From: Mycobacterium gordonae
GTDB lineage: Bacteria > Actinomycetota > Actinomycetes > Mycobacteriales > Mycobacteriaceae
Direction: 5' to 3'
Length of the DNA: 64,000 nt
NCBI RefSeq assembly: GCF_017086405.1
Contig: NZ_CP070973.1
Coordinates: 6,480,739 to 6,544,738, forward strand
The notes below the pieces were generated by a model, which was not told the origin of the DNA, searched no databases, and saw only the letters and a program-made list of their open reading frames with translations. Shown piece after piece: positions 45,120 through 54,393 of the stretch. The position numbers and the translations under genes were made by a program. How positions within the stretch are numbered: the first letter of the stretch is position 1; every line of letters starts with the position of its first letter.

Positions 45120-47129
45120 ATGTCGACCGTCGAGCAGGCACCAGCGACCTCCGGGTCCGCCGCGCAGCACGCGCTGCCCGATCCGGGCGAGGCGGTACCC
45201 AAGCTCGCCCTGCCCACCATCGGGATCTTTCTCGCGTCCCTGACCGCATTTGTCACCTGCACCGTCGGCTACGTCAACGGCTGGTCACCCTGGTGGGTGA
45301 CCATTCCGGTCAACGCGGCGGTGACGTTCGTGATGTTCACCGTCGTGCATGACGCATCGCACTACTCGATCAGTTCGGTTCGCTGGGTCAACGGGCTGAT
45401 GGGGCGCCTGGCCTGGCTCTTCGTCGGTCCGGTGGTCGCCTTCCCGTCGTTCGGGTACATCCACATTCAGCACCACCGGCACTCCAACGACGACGACCAG
45501 GATCCGGACACCTTCGCCTCGCACGGGAAATGGTGGCAGTTGCCGCTGCGCTGGTCGCAGGTGGAGTACTTCTACCTGCGGTATTACCTGCCGCGTGCCC
45601 GCAGTCGGCCCGTCACCGAAGTCGCCGAGACGGTGGTGATGATGGTGCTGTCCCTCACCGGGTTGGCCGTCGCGATCGCCACCGGCAACTTCTGGATCCT
45701 GCTCGTCGTCTTCCTGATCCCACAGCGCATCGGCCTGACCATCCTGGCCTGGTGGTTCGACTGGCTGCCTCATCACGGGCTGGAAGACACTCAGCGCACC
45801 AACCGCTACCGCGCGACCCGCAATCGCGTCGGCGCCGAGTGGCTGTTCACCCCGGTGCTGCTGTCGCAGAACTACCACCTGGTGCACCACCTGCACCCGT
45901 CGGTCCCGTTCTACCGGTACCTGCGGACCTGGAAACGCAACGAAGAAGCCTACCTGGAACGCAACGCGGCCATCAACACCGTTTTCGGCCAGCAGCTCAA
46001 TCCCGATGAGTATCGGGAGTGGAAGGAGCTCAACGGTCGGCTGTCCAAGCTGCTGCCGGTTCGGATGCCGTCCCGATCCAGTTCGCCGCACGCCGTGCTG
46101 CACCGCATCCCGGTCGCGTCGGTGGATCCCATCACCGCCGACAGCACCCTGGTCACCTTCGCCGTGCCCGAGGATCTGCAGGACGCGTTCCGGTTCGAGC
46201 CGGGCCAGCACGTCACCGTCGTGGGCGCCGAAGGCGTGCGCCGCAACTACTCGATCTGCGCTCCAGCAACACGGGCGCAGCTACGGATCGCGGTGAAACA
46301 CATTCCCGGCGGCGCCTTTTCGACGTTCGTGGCCGAACAGCTGAAGGCCGGTGACGTGCTGGAGTTGATGACGCCGACCGGCCGGTTCGGCACCCCGCTG
46401 CATCCGCTGAACCGCAAACACTACGTCGGACTGGTGGCCGGCAGCGGGATCACGCCCGTGTTGTCAATTGTCGCAACAACTTTGGAGATCGAGACGGAGA
46501 GCCGGTTCACGCTGATCTACGGTAACCGCACCAAGGAGTCGACGATGTTCCGCGCCGAACTCGACCGCCTCGAATCGCGGTACGCAGACCGCCTGGAAGT
46601 GCTGCATGTGCTCTCGGGTGAATCGTTGCACGCTCCGGAACTGCGAGGGCGGATCGACCGGGACAAACTCAACCTCTGGCTGACCGGCAATCTGCAGCCC
46701 GACCATGTCGACGAGTGGTTCATCTGCGGTCCTTTGGAGATGACGACCGCGGTGCGCGAGACGCTGCTGGAGCACCGGGTGGACGGCGAGCGCATCCACC
46801 TCGAACTCTTCCACGGCTTCGAGAGCGCTCCGGCCACGGACCAGTCGTATGAGGCTGCGACGGTGACGTTCACCCTGTCCGGCAAGCAATGGACGTACGA
46901 CCTGACGCCCGGCGACTCGATTCTGGAAGGTGCGCTGCAGGTGCGCGATGATGCGCCGTACGCCTGCATGGGTGGCGCGTGCGGCACCTGCCGGGCGAAG
47001 TTGGTCGAGGGCAGCGTCGAGATGGACCACAACTTCGCGCTGGGGCAGGCCGAGTTGGACGCCGGTTACATCCTGACGTGCCAGTCACATCCGACGACGC
47101 CGTTCGTCTCCGTCGACTACGACGCCTGA
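45120..47129 (+). CDS. fdxB: FdxB, membrane desaturase-oxidoreductase fusion
   Basis: A 669-residue natural fusion. Residues 1-320 are a membrane fatty-acid-desaturase-like di-iron domain with hydrophobic helices and the histidine boxes HDASH, HIQHHRHSN and HHLHPS. Residues 330-560 are a ferredoxin-reductase-type FAD/NAD unit (RRNYSICAP, GLVAGSGITPVLSI). The last 90 are a plant-type [2Fe-2S] ferredoxin (CMGGACGTCRAKL plus YILTCQS). It thus carries its own electron chain for an oxygen-dependent hydroxylation or desaturation. Its substrate is not known; KstR2 control and location suggest a steroid or lipid. ATG 45120 matches MSTVEQAPAT. Confidence 0.92.
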   Translation: MSTVEQAPATSGSAAQHALPDPGEAVPKLALPTIGIFLASLTAFVTCTVGYVNGWSPWWVTIPVNAAVTFVMFTVVHDASHYSISSVRWVNGLMGRLAWLFVGPVVAFPSFGYIHIQHHRHSNDDDQDPDTFASHGKWWQLPLRWSQVEYFYLRYYLPRARSRPVTEVAETVVMMVLSLTGLAVAIATGNFWILLVVFLIPQRIGLTILAWWFDWLPHHGLEDTQRTNRYRATRNRVGAEWLFTPVLLSQNYHLVHHLHPSVPFYRYLRTWKRNEEAYLERNAAINTVFGQQLNPDEYREWKELNGRLSKLLPVRMPSRSSSPHAVLHRIPVASVDPITADSTLVTFAVPEDLQDAFRFEPGQHVTVVGAEGVRRNYSICAPATRAQLRIAVKHIPGGAFSTFVAEQLKAGDVLELMTPTGRFGTPLHPLNRKHYVGLVAGSGITPVLSIVATTLEIETESRFTLIYGNRTKESTMFRAELDRLESRYADRLEVLHVLSGESLHAPELRGRIDRDKLNLWLTGNLQPDHVDEWFICGPLEMTTAVRETLLEHRVDGERIHLELFHGFESAPATDQSYEAATVTFTLSGKQWTYDLTPGDSILEGALQVRDDAPYACMGGACGTCRAKLVEGSVEMDHNFALGQAELDAGYILTCQSHPTTPFVSVDYDA

Positions 47130-47173
47130 GTCCACTGCAAGCGCCCGCCGGCCACTCCCCTCCCCTTCGCCGC

Positions 47174-47229
47174 CGAGTGTGAATCTCACGACGCGACACG
47201 CCGTTTGAGCGTCGGCAGATTCACACTCG
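47174..47229. repeat. 56-bp hairpin element, copy 1
   Basis: Perfect 13-base inverted repeats (CGAGTGTGAATCT at 47174 and AGATTCACACTCG at 47217) flank a 30-base loop that has an additional CGACGC/GCGTCG pairing. It lies between the convergent fdxB and Rv3555c-like genes. A near copy is at 48153. No T-tract follows, so it is not a standard rho-independent terminator, though it could end transcription by hairpin alone. Confidence 0.8.
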
Positions 47230-47234
47230 GCAAG

Positions 47235-48095
47235 TCATCGACGCCAGCCCGCCGCCTCCATCGCCGCGACGACGCGGCCGATGAAAGTGGCCTGCCGATA
47301 TCGAAGCAGTTCGCTGCTGACCCTGATGATCGTCCAGCCCAGATCGAGCAACGCGGCGTGCCGGTCGATATCGCGGGCGCGCTGTTCGGGATCCGTCCAG
47401 TGCTGAGGGCCGTCATATTCAATGCCGACGCGCAACTCGTCGTAGCCCATGTCGATGCGCGCCACGAAGTCTCCGTAATCGCCGCATACCCTGATCTGCG
47501 TCTGGGGTCTCGGTAGCCCGGCATCGATTAATGCCAGCCGCGTCCGCGTCTCCTGCGGCGATTCCGCGCCACCATCCACCAGCGGCAATATCTGCCTAAG
47601 CCTGACCAGGCCGCGCGCGCCGCGATGTTCAGCGACGACGGCCTCCACATCGGCGACCTTGACATCGGTCACCTTCGCCAGGGCATCGAGGCGCTGAACT
47701 GCGAGTAGGCGGGTGGTGGTTCGGCGTCCTATGTCGAATGCGGTGCGAGCCGGGGTGGTCACTCTGATCCCGCCGAAAGTCAGCACTTCGTGCGATGCCA
47801 GCCTGTCCGAGTGAACGACGATGCCCGCCGGAGGTTTTCGATTGTCGTGTACCAACTCAGCATCCAACGAGGGACTGACCCATTTCGCGCCGAGTAACGC
47901 CGCCGCCGAATTGCCCGCGACAACACCGCGCCGGCGCGACCACAGCCATGCGGCTCGTGCTCGTTGACTCGCGGTCAGCTCGATACCGGCCGGGCAGTAG
48001 ATGCCCGGATAGACGGCGGCGTACAGCGTGCGCAGGGCGCGCTCGGGAATTGCGTTCGCGGACAGCACTTCGGTGCCGAGAAACGGCCAGTCCAT
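47235..48095 (-). CDS. Rv3555c-like AbiEi/DUF559-type protein
   Basis: A 286-residue protein. The N-terminal half has an AbiEi-like winged-helix antitoxin layout (VLSANAIPERALRTLYAAVYPGIY, GVVAGNSAAALLGAKW, VTTPARTAFDIGRR). The C-terminal half is DUF559/Vsr-like: ELRVGIEYDGPQHW, then an Asp-Arg helix and LGWTIIRVS, a plausible PD-(D/E)XK core. It is paralogous to the 2877-3737 gene, but all segments here are in one frame. The start is ATG 48095. It is bracketed by two nearly identical 56-base hairpins. Its role in the steroid cluster, if any, is unknown; a regulatory or defence function is possible. Confidence 0.85.
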   Translation of the reverse strand: MDWPFLGTEVLSANAIPERALRTLYAAVYPGIYCPAGIELTASQRARAAWLWSRRRGVVAGNSAAALLGAKWVSPSLDAELVHDNRKPPAGIVVHSDRLASHEVLTFGGIRVTTPARTAFDIGRRTTTRLLAVQRLDALAKVTDVKVADVEAVVAEHRGARGLVRLRQILPLVDGGAESPQETRTRLALIDAGLPRPQTQIRVCGDYGDFVARIDMGYDELRVGIEYDGPQHWTDPEQRARDIDRHAALLDLGWTIIRVSSELLRYRQATFIGRVVAAMEAAGWRR

Positions 48096-48152
48096 GCGCG
48101 GATGCTGTCACCTGACCACCGATTGCCGCCGTCACCCATCCCCACCTCCGAG

Positions 48153-48208
48153 CGAGTGTGTAACTCACGACGCGACACGCCGTTGTGGCGTCGAGAGATT
48201 CACACTCG
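48153..48208. repeat. 56-bp hairpin element, copy 2
   Basis: Same length and orientation as 47174-47229, differing at 7 of 56 positions. The outer arms (CGAGTGTG and CACACTCG) are intact and the inner arm is partly mismatched. It lies between the Rv3555c-like gene start and the fadA6 stop, so the two copies bracket that gene. Confidence 0.8.
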
Positions 48209-48225
48209 ACGCCAAGGGATGAGAA

Positions 48226-49395
48226 CTAGAGACGCTCGATGATGGTCACGTTGGCGGTGCCGCCACCCTCGCACATCGTCTGAAGCCCGTAACGACCGCC
48301 GATGCGCTCGAGCGTGTTCAGCATGGTGGTGAACAACTTCGCGCCGGTGGCGCCCAACGGGTGACCGAGCGCGATCGCGCCGCCGTTGGGGTTGACCTTC
48401 TCCGGGTCGGCCTTGGTCTCCTTGAGCCAGGCCATCACGACGGGTGCGAAAGCCTCGTTGATCTCGACGGTGTCGATGTCATCGATGGAGAGTCCCGTCT
48501 TATCCAGCGCGTAACGGGTGGCCGGGATGGGCCCGGTGAGCATGAACACCGGGTCGGCTCCGCGGGTGCTGATGTGGTGGATGCGCGCACGCGGGGTCAG
48601 ACCGTGGTCTTTGACGGCCTGCTCGGAGGCCAGCAGCACCGCGGACGCGCCGTCGGAAATCTGGCTTGCCATCGCCGCGGTCAAACGGCCGCCCTCGATC
48701 AGAGTCTTCAATCCGGCCATCTTTTCCAGCGAGGACTCCCGTGGTCCTTCATCGACGCGGAAAGCCCCGGATTCCGTTTCGACACTGAGGATTTCGTTGT
48801 CGAAGTTGCCGCCGCGGATCGCCGCGAAGGCACGCTCGTGGCTGGTCAGCGAGTATTGCTCCATCTCTTCACGCGAGAGGTTCCACTTCTTGGCGATCAT
48901 CTCCGAGCCCCGGAACTGGGAGATCTCCTGGTCGCCGTAGCGGTGCAGCCATTGCTTGGATTCGTTTGTGGGCGAGGTGAATCCGAATTGTTCACCGACG
49001 GTCATCGCCGACGATATCGGGATCTGGCTCATATTCTGCATGCCACCGGCCACGATGAGGTCCGCGGTACCAGACATGATCGCCTGCGCGCCAAAGGAGA
49101 TGGCCTGTTGACTGGATCCGCATTGGCGGTCGACGGTGACACCCGGCACCTCTTCGGGGTAACCGGCAGCCAACCACGACAGTCGGGCGATGTTGCCGGC
49201 CTGCCCGCCGATTGCGTCGACGCAACCGGCGATCACGTCGTCGACGGCGGCCGGGTCCACGTCCACCCGGTCCATCAGTCCGCGCCACCCCAAGGCACCA
49301 AGGTCGACGGGGTGGATTCCGGCCAACCCGCCGCCGCGCTTACCAACCGCGGTCCGCACAGCGTCGATCACATAGGCCTCGGAAAACCCAGCCAT
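48226..49395 (-). CDS. fadA6: FadA6, C/D-ring thiolase
   Basis: A 389-residue thiolase with the nucleophile cysteine in DRQCGSSQQAISFGAQAI, the active-site GHPLGATGAKL and the second cysteine in TMCEGGGTANVTI. FadA6 is assigned to thiolysis of the oxo-dioyl-CoA formed after IpdAB action. ATG 49395 follows AAGGGAT; the frame upstream overlaps kstR2 and is not used. It begins 2 bases after the kstR2 stop, so regulator and thiolase share a transcript and the KstR2 box at 50016. Confidence 0.94.
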   Translation of the reverse strand: MAGFSEAYVIDAVRTAVGKRGGGLAGIHPVDLGALGWRGLMDRVDVDPAAVDDVIAGCVDAIGGQAGNIARLSWLAAGYPEEVPGVTVDRQCGSSQQAISFGAQAIMSGTADLIVAGGMQNMSQIPISSAMTVGEQFGFTSPTNESKQWLHRYGDQEISQFRGSEMIAKKWNLSREEMEQYSLTSHERAFAAIRGGNFDNEILSVETESGAFRVDEGPRESSLEKMAGLKTLIEGGRLTAAMASQISDGASAVLLASEQAVKDHGLTPRARIHHISTRGADPVFMLTGPIPATRYALDKTGLSIDDIDTVEINEAFAPVVMAWLKETKADPEKVNPNGGAIALGHPLGATGAKLFTTMLNTLERIGGRYGLQTMCEGGGTANVTIIERL

Positions 49396-49397
49396 TT

Positions 49398-50000
49398 TCA
49401 AATCCCTTCTTTCGCGATTCCACCCAGAACGATGGCGAGATATTTCTGACCCACCTGCTCGGCGGTGAGCGGTCCGCCGGGTTGATACCAGCGCACCGAC
49501 ACCCACGTGGTGTCACGGATGAATCGATAGACCAGGTCGACGTCCAAATCGGGCCGGAAGTAACCCTCCTTGATGCCCTGCTTGAGCAGGTCGACCCACA
49601 TCTGGCGCTGCTGTCTGTTCAGGTCGTCGATGTAGGAAAATCGCGGCTGGGACGAAAGTCGTTGCGCCTCATCCTGATAGATGACGACCTGGGCGTGCCG
49701 ATGCTCGATCGCCTCGAACGACGCCATGAACAAGCCCTTCAGGCGCTCCAAGGGATTGGGTTCGCTGTCGACGATCTCGCGGTAGCGCGCAAAGAGCCAG
49801 TCGAGAAAACCGCGCAGCAACTCGTCGACCATCTCCTCTTTCGAGGCGAAGTGGTGATAGAGACTGCCGGACAGAATGCCGGCGCCGTCGGCGATGTCGC
49901 GCACCGTGGTGGCACGCAAACCGCGCTCGGCGAACATCACCGCCGCGAGTTCCAATAACTCGTCTCGGCGACTGTTAGCCTGGCCGGCCACACGCTCCAC
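49398..50000 (-). CDS. kstR2: KstR2, TetR repressor of C/D-ring genes
   Basis: A 200-residue TetR-family repressor nearly identical in layout to M. tuberculosis KstR2. The helix-turn-helix is TTVRDIADGAGILSGSLYHHF, about residues 32-52, followed by the conserved KEEM. The C-terminal domain is helical and known to bind HIP-CoA, the FadD3 product, which releases DNA. GTG 50000 is 15 bases from a perfect operator, so it is autoregulated. The two other operators, at 41593 and 59409, define the rest of its local regulon. Confidence 0.96.
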   Translation of the reverse strand: MERVAGQANSRRDELLELAAVMFAERGLRATTVRDIADGAGILSGSLYHHFASKEEMVDELLRGFLDWLFARYREIVDSEPNPLERLKGLFMASFEAIEHRHAQVVIYQDEAQRLSSQPRFSYIDDLNRQQRQMWVDLLKQGIKEGYFRPDLDVDLVYRFIRDTTWVSVRWYQPGGPLTAEQVGQKYLAIVLGGIAKEGI

Positions 50001-50015
50001 TGGACCAGGGTATCA

Positions 50016-50029
50016 ACCAAGCGCTTGCT
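50016..50029. promoter_or_regulatory. KstR2 operator, kstR2-fadA6
   Basis: ACCAAGCGCTTGCT is an exact AnCAAGnnCTTGnT match. It is 15 bases upstream of the kstR2 start, consistent with autoregulation. The remaining 238 bases up to the first PPE gene hold no other clear motif apart from that gene's ribosome-binding site ACGGAGG. Confidence 0.9.
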
Positions 50030-50267
50030 CGGCCAATGGCAGGTCCGCCCAGGCCGCTACGGTCGCGCGCCATCCGGCTCATCGAGCGGACCCGCCGGGA
50101 TCGCGTCAGCTACCGCAGGGCGACGACAGATCGGGCGGAACGTCCACTCCGGAGTGATTTCGAGAAAATTTCAGCAAAACGGAACAAAGTTCAGCACGCA
50201 GCCTTAAGGTTCTGCGCTATCGGGTCTACTCGCCACGGGCGGCGGGATTAACGGAGGTCAGCGCGCC

Positions 50268-52001
50268 ATGAACTTTTCCATGCTTCCACCGGAAATCAAC
50301 TCCATGCGGATGATGTGCGGTGCTGGGCCTGCCCCCATGCTGCAAGCCGCGGCGGCGTGGTCGGGCCTGGCCGAGGAACTCGGTTCGGCGGCGGACTCGT
50401 TCTCCTCAGTGACCTCGAACCTGGCCGGCCAAGCCTGGCAGGGGCCCGCAGCCCAGGCCATGACCCGAGCCGCAGAGCCGTACCACCTGTTCTTGCGGTT
50501 GGCGTCCACCCGCGCTCTCACCGCCTCCACCGGCGCCAAAGAAGTCGCCGCGGTCTTCGAAGCTTGCAAGTCCGCGATGGTCCACCCGCAAGTGATCACC
50601 GCCAACCGGCAAGCCATGCTGCAAGCGGTCCGCACCAACTTCTTCGGCTTCAACGCCCCCTTCATCGCCGCAGCCGAGGCCGCCTACGAGGAGTTCTGGG
50701 CCACCGACGTCGCCGCCATGTTCGGATACCACGGCGGCGCGTCCGCAGTAGCAGCCCAACTGTCGTCCTGGCAGCAGACCCTGCAGAGCCTGCCCGGCAT
50801 CGGACAGCTCTTCGGCGGGGTCAAGGGCGCCGCCCCCGCCGCGCCCGGAGACCCGAACATCGGCATCGGCAACAAAGACGGCGGGCTGAACGTCGGGAAC
50901 GGTAATACCGGCAACAACAACATCGGCAACGGAAACACCGGCGACCTGAACCTCGGCGGCGGAAACATCGGGAACCAGAACGTCGGCAGCGGCAATAGTG
51001 GTTTCACCGGCAGCGACGCTGGTGCGAGAAACATCGGCTTCGGGAACAGGGGCAATGGCAACATCGGCCTCGGAAACCTTGGCAATCCCCTCACCAGCGC
51101 CAACCCGGGCGCGAACGTTGGCCTCGGTAACGCCGGCAACGGGAACTTCGGTGTCGGGAACCACGGCGATTCGAACGTCGGCGCCGGAAACACCGGGAAT
51201 GGCAACATCGGGCTGGGCCTCACCGGGAACAAGCTGGTCGGCATCGGCGGGGCGTACTACGACACGGTAGCGGGCCAGTTCCATTTTGACGGTCTCAACT
51301 CCGGCACCGGAAACATCGGCTTCGGCAACTCTGGCACCGGAAACATCGGCTTCTTCAACTCCGGAGACGGCAATGTAGGCATCTTCAGCTCGGGCGCCAA
51401 CCTGGTTCCGGCCGATTTGGGCAAGATTCAGGGCCTGGGCATCGGCAACTCCGGCTTCGGCAATATCGGCATAGGCAATACCAGCTCAGGAAACTTCGGC
51501 ATCGGCAACTCCGGTACCGGGTTGGGCGGCCTGAACACGGGAATCGGAAACTCGGGCACCCTTAACACCGGCTTCGGAAACGCGGGCAGCCTGAACACCG
51601 GTTGGGGCAACTCCGGCTCGCTAAACACCTTCGACGGGAACTCGGGCAACGTCAACACCGGCTTCTGGAACTCCGGAGACTTCAACACCACCATCGGATC
51701 TACTACCGACGTCGCCGCCACCCAGTCCGGCTTCAACAACACGGGAACAAACGCCTCGGGCTTCAACAACTCCACCAGCGGTACCGGCGCCAGTAGCGTC
51801 TCGGGCTTTTTCAATAAGGCGAGCGGCGCCAACGCGGTGAACGGCGCCATATCCGGATTCTTCAACACCGGTGCACCGGCGAGCCAACCGCCCATCTTCC
51901 CGCCTCCGATCACCGTTAGCGGCTTTGCTTCTGGCTTCTTCAACACCGGCAGCTTTGGTGGCGGATTCTTCAGCCTCACACAACTTCTGAAGAACCTGTA
52001 A
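50268..52001 (+). CDS. PPE-MPTR protein, first of an array
   Basis: A 577-residue PPE-MPTR protein. The PPE domain occupies about the first 180 residues (MNFSMLPPEINSMRM, QAWQGPAAQAM, NAPFIAAAEAAYEEFWATDV), followed by NxGxGNxG repeats and a GxFNxG-rich C-terminus (FASGFFNTGSFGGGFF). The repeats are interrupted by a conserved spacer with YYDTVAGQFHFDGLN, also seen in the gene at 52612. ATG 50268 follows ACGGAGG. It is the upstream member of three intact tandem PPE genes near where PPE64 lies in H37Rv. Confidence 0.9.
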   Translation: MNFSMLPPEINSMRMMCGAGPAPMLQAAAAWSGLAEELGSAADSFSSVTSNLAGQAWQGPAAQAMTRAAEPYHLFLRLASTRALTASTGAKEVAAVFEACKSAMVHPQVITANRQAMLQAVRTNFFGFNAPFIAAAEAAYEEFWATDVAAMFGYHGGASAVAAQLSSWQQTLQSLPGIGQLFGGVKGAAPAAPGDPNIGIGNKDGGLNVGNGNTGNNNIGNGNTGDLNLGGGNIGNQNVGSGNSGFTGSDAGARNIGFGNRGNGNIGLGNLGNPLTSANPGANVGLGNAGNGNFGVGNHGDSNVGAGNTGNGNIGLGLTGNKLVGIGGAYYDTVAGQFHFDGLNSGTGNIGFGNSGTGNIGFFNSGDGNVGIFSSGANLVPADLGKIQGLGIGNSGFGNIGIGNTSSGNFGIGNSGTGLGGLNTGIGNSGTLNTGFGNAGSLNTGWGNSGSLNTFDGNSGNVNTGFWNSGDFNTTIGSTTDVAATQSGFNNTGTNASGFNNSTSGTGASSVSGFFNKASGANAVNGAISGFFNTGAPASQPPIFPPPITVSGFASGFFNTGSFGGGFFSLTQLLKNL

Positions 52002-52159
52002 CCAATCGAGGATGGAGCGCACCAGAATGCTCGCCGAGGCCTGCGCCTTGGCGAGCATTCCGCACTGCCGGCACCAGGCCTGATCGTTCGGTCTCCCTGG
52101 CGGCCATTGCCGAAAACACCTGCTTGCGAGCAGGTTTCGCTATATGGTCATGCGTCGAG

Positions 52160-52372
52160 ATGAATTTCGCTGCGCTCCCACCGGAAATTGATTTCTTGCG
52201 AATGTTCCTCGGTGCAGGTTCGGCCCCACACCGGCGCCGCCCCGGCCGGGGCCCAACTGGCGCCCTGGACCGCCGGCCTGCAGAGCCTGCCCAATATCGG
52301 CATCCGGTAACAGGCGCGTCTCCAACATCGGGAGCGGCAACACCGGCAGTGCAACGTCGGCATCTTCAGCTC
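52160..52372 (+). pseudogene. Decayed PPE-MPTR gene remnant
   Basis: ATG 52160 opens a normal PPE start (MNFAALPPEIDFLRMFLGAGSAP) but the frame then runs into unrelated arginine- and proline-rich sequence. In another frame AQLAPWTAGLQSLPNIGI, the usual end of a PPE domain, appears only about 75 bases later, and at 52323 onward NIGSGNTGS-type repeat DNA remains. About 155 codons of the PPE domain and most repeats have been lost by internal deletion. The surrounding 52002-52159 and 52373-52611 hold no gene that I can recognise; a ribosome-binding-like AGGTT and a short A/T-richer stretch are all I see. Confidence 0.75.
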
Positions 52373-52611
52373 ACGCGACAGCTTCCTCCCGTCGACAGCC
52401 GTCCCACCACGGGTCATTTCAATCGGGGATCTGGGGGCCACACGGTCCTCAAGCTCAGCCGGCCCTGACCGCCTCACCTGCACCAATTGATTAGTCGACT
52501 CAAATTTTGACGAAATGCCATGTGGCGTAGCCAAACCCACCGTAGTGTCAGCCAGGGTTTGCAAGTCGGCGGTCATGGGGGGCCGCTGCGCATCAATCTG
52601 GGGGGACAAGC

Positions 52612-54258
52612 GTGTCGAACTTTGCGGTGCTACCGCCTGAGGTCAATTCGTTGCGGATGTTCATCGGCGCCGGGTCGGCGCCGATGCTCGAAGCCGCGAG
52701 TGCCTGGGCCAGTCTCGCCGACGAGTTGGCGACGGCGGCCGAAGCGTTTTCGTCGGTGACCTCCGGTTTGGCCAGCCTGGCCTGGCAGGGACCGGCCGCG
52801 GCAACCATGGCGGCGGCCGCGGCACCGTACACCGGGTTCCTCAACACCGCGTCGACGAAGGCGCTCCTCGCCGCCACCCAGGCCAACGCGGTGGCCAGCA
52901 CCTTCGAGGTTGCTCGGGCCGCCACAGTTCATCCGCTAGCCGTCGAGGCGAATCGCAACGCGTTCGTTGCGCTGGTGCGCTCGAACATTCTGGGGCTCAA
53001 CGCCCCAGCGATTGCGGCCGCCGAAAGTGTTTACGAAGAGATGTGGGCCGCCGACGTCTCCGCAATGGCCGGCTACTACTCCGGCGCCTCGGCGGCGGTC
53101 GCAGACCTGATCCCGATTCCGACCGGGCTGCAGCAACTTATCGCCACCCTGCCCAGCCTGGGCGTCGGAAATTTGGGCAACGCCAATATCGGCAGCGGCA
53201 ACGTCGGCGGCGGCAACCTCGGCGGCGGCAACCTCGGCAGCTCGAATCTCGGCGGCGGTAACAACGGCAGCCAGAACATCGGCAGCGGCAACGTCGGCAG
53301 CGGCAACATCGGTGGCGGCAACTTCGGCCAGAACAACATCGGTTTCGGAAACAGCGGCCTGGGCAACGGCTTTCGGTTCGCCGGTGACGGTGACAACAAC
53401 ATCGGTTTCGGCAACAGCGGCAACAGCAACGTCGGCCTGGGCAACAGTGGGGATCGGAATCTGGGCGGCAGCAGCAGCGGCAACAACAACATCGGTTTCG
53501 GCCTTACCGGGGACAACCTGATCGGCTTCGGCAACGCCTACTTCGACCGCGCCACCGGCCAGTTCGTCCTGCATGGCTTGAACGCCGGCAATGGCAACAT
53601 CGGCTTGTTCAACTCCGGCAACAACAACATCGGCTTCTTCAACTCCGGTGACGGCAATGTCGGCCTCTTCGGTTCCGGCTCAAACCCTTTCGCTCCCGGA
53701 AGCCTCAACAACATAGGCGTGGGCAACTCCGGCACCGGCAACCTCGGCCTGTTCAACGCCGCCTTCGGCAATACGGGGGTAGGCAACGGGGGCAGCGTCA
53801 ACACCGGCTTCGCCAACGGGGGCAGCGTCAACACCGGCTTCGCCAACGCCGGCAGCTGGAACACCGGTTGGGACAACTCGGGCCTGGCCAACACCGGAAT
53901 CGGGAACTCCGGCGACTCGAACACCGGGCTGTGGAACGCCGGCAGCGTGAATACGTGGGTCGGCGCGACCACCGACAGCGGCGCCAGCAGCTCCGGTTTC
54001 TTCAACGCCGGCGAGGGCACGTCGGGATTCTTCAATTCCGCCAGCGGCCCCGCAAGCGGCTTCCTCTCCGGCATCGGGAATACCGCCGGCGGGTCGCCCG
54101 AGGTGAACGGCAGGGGCTCGGGCTTCTTCAATTTCGGACTGCCCACCCCCGCAAGCAGCGATCCATTGGACGGCGTCATCAGCGGCTTCAACTCCGGCCT
54201 GCTCAACTTCGGTGCGTCGTTGTCCGGCATCTTCAGCCTCGGCCGGCTGCTGGGTTAG
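52612..54258 (+). CDS. PPE-MPTR protein, second intact copy
   Basis: A 548-residue PPE-MPTR protein. It starts at GTG 52612 (VSNFAVLPPEVNSLRMF), with WQG in LAWQGPAAATM and EEMWAADVSAM closing the PPE domain. Long NxGxGNxG repeats follow, with the spacer AYFDRATGQFVLHGLN and NTGFAN/NTGW units, ending SGIFSLGRLLG. It is more similar in its N-terminus to the minus-strand PPE at 19288 than to the gene immediately upstream. It belongs to the same tandem array, and its export by ESX-5 is expected from the family. Confidence 0.9.
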   Translation: MSNFAVLPPEVNSLRMFIGAGSAPMLEAASAWASLADELATAAEAFSSVTSGLASLAWQGPAAATMAAAAAPYTGFLNTASTKALLAATQANAVASTFEVARAATVHPLAVEANRNAFVALVRSNILGLNAPAIAAAESVYEEMWAADVSAMAGYYSGASAAVADLIPIPTGLQQLIATLPSLGVGNLGNANIGSGNVGGGNLGGGNLGSSNLGGGNNGSQNIGSGNVGSGNIGGGNFGQNNIGFGNSGLGNGFRFAGDGDNNIGFGNSGNSNVGLGNSGDRNLGGSSSGNNNIGFGLTGDNLIGFGNAYFDRATGQFVLHGLNAGNGNIGLFNSGNNNIGFFNSGDGNVGLFGSGSNPFAPGSLNNIGVGNSGTGNLGLFNAAFGNTGVGNGGSVNTGFANGGSVNTGFANAGSWNTGWDNSGLANTGIGNSGDSNTGLWNAGSVNTWVGATTDSGASSSGFFNAGEGTSGFFNSASGPASGFLSGIGNTAGGSPEVNGRGSGFFNFGLPTPASSDPLDGVISGFNSGLLNFGASLSGIFSLGRLLG

Positions 54259-54393
54259 CCCTTTGGCGCGCCACCAGTTCGCTCCAAACACAAATAAAAC
54301 TCCAATCGAGGTCCTAGCATCGCAACGGACACCTGATTCCGTTCGGGCACGGCCTCCTGCATGGCGGCCGGTGGAACAGGTTGGAGGTCGACC

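Noticed and set aside
47174..47229. Hairpin considered as an ordinary intrinsic terminator
   Set aside because: There is no T-run on either side, and a near-identical copy occurs at 48153, where no convergent genes meet. A repeat element fits better.
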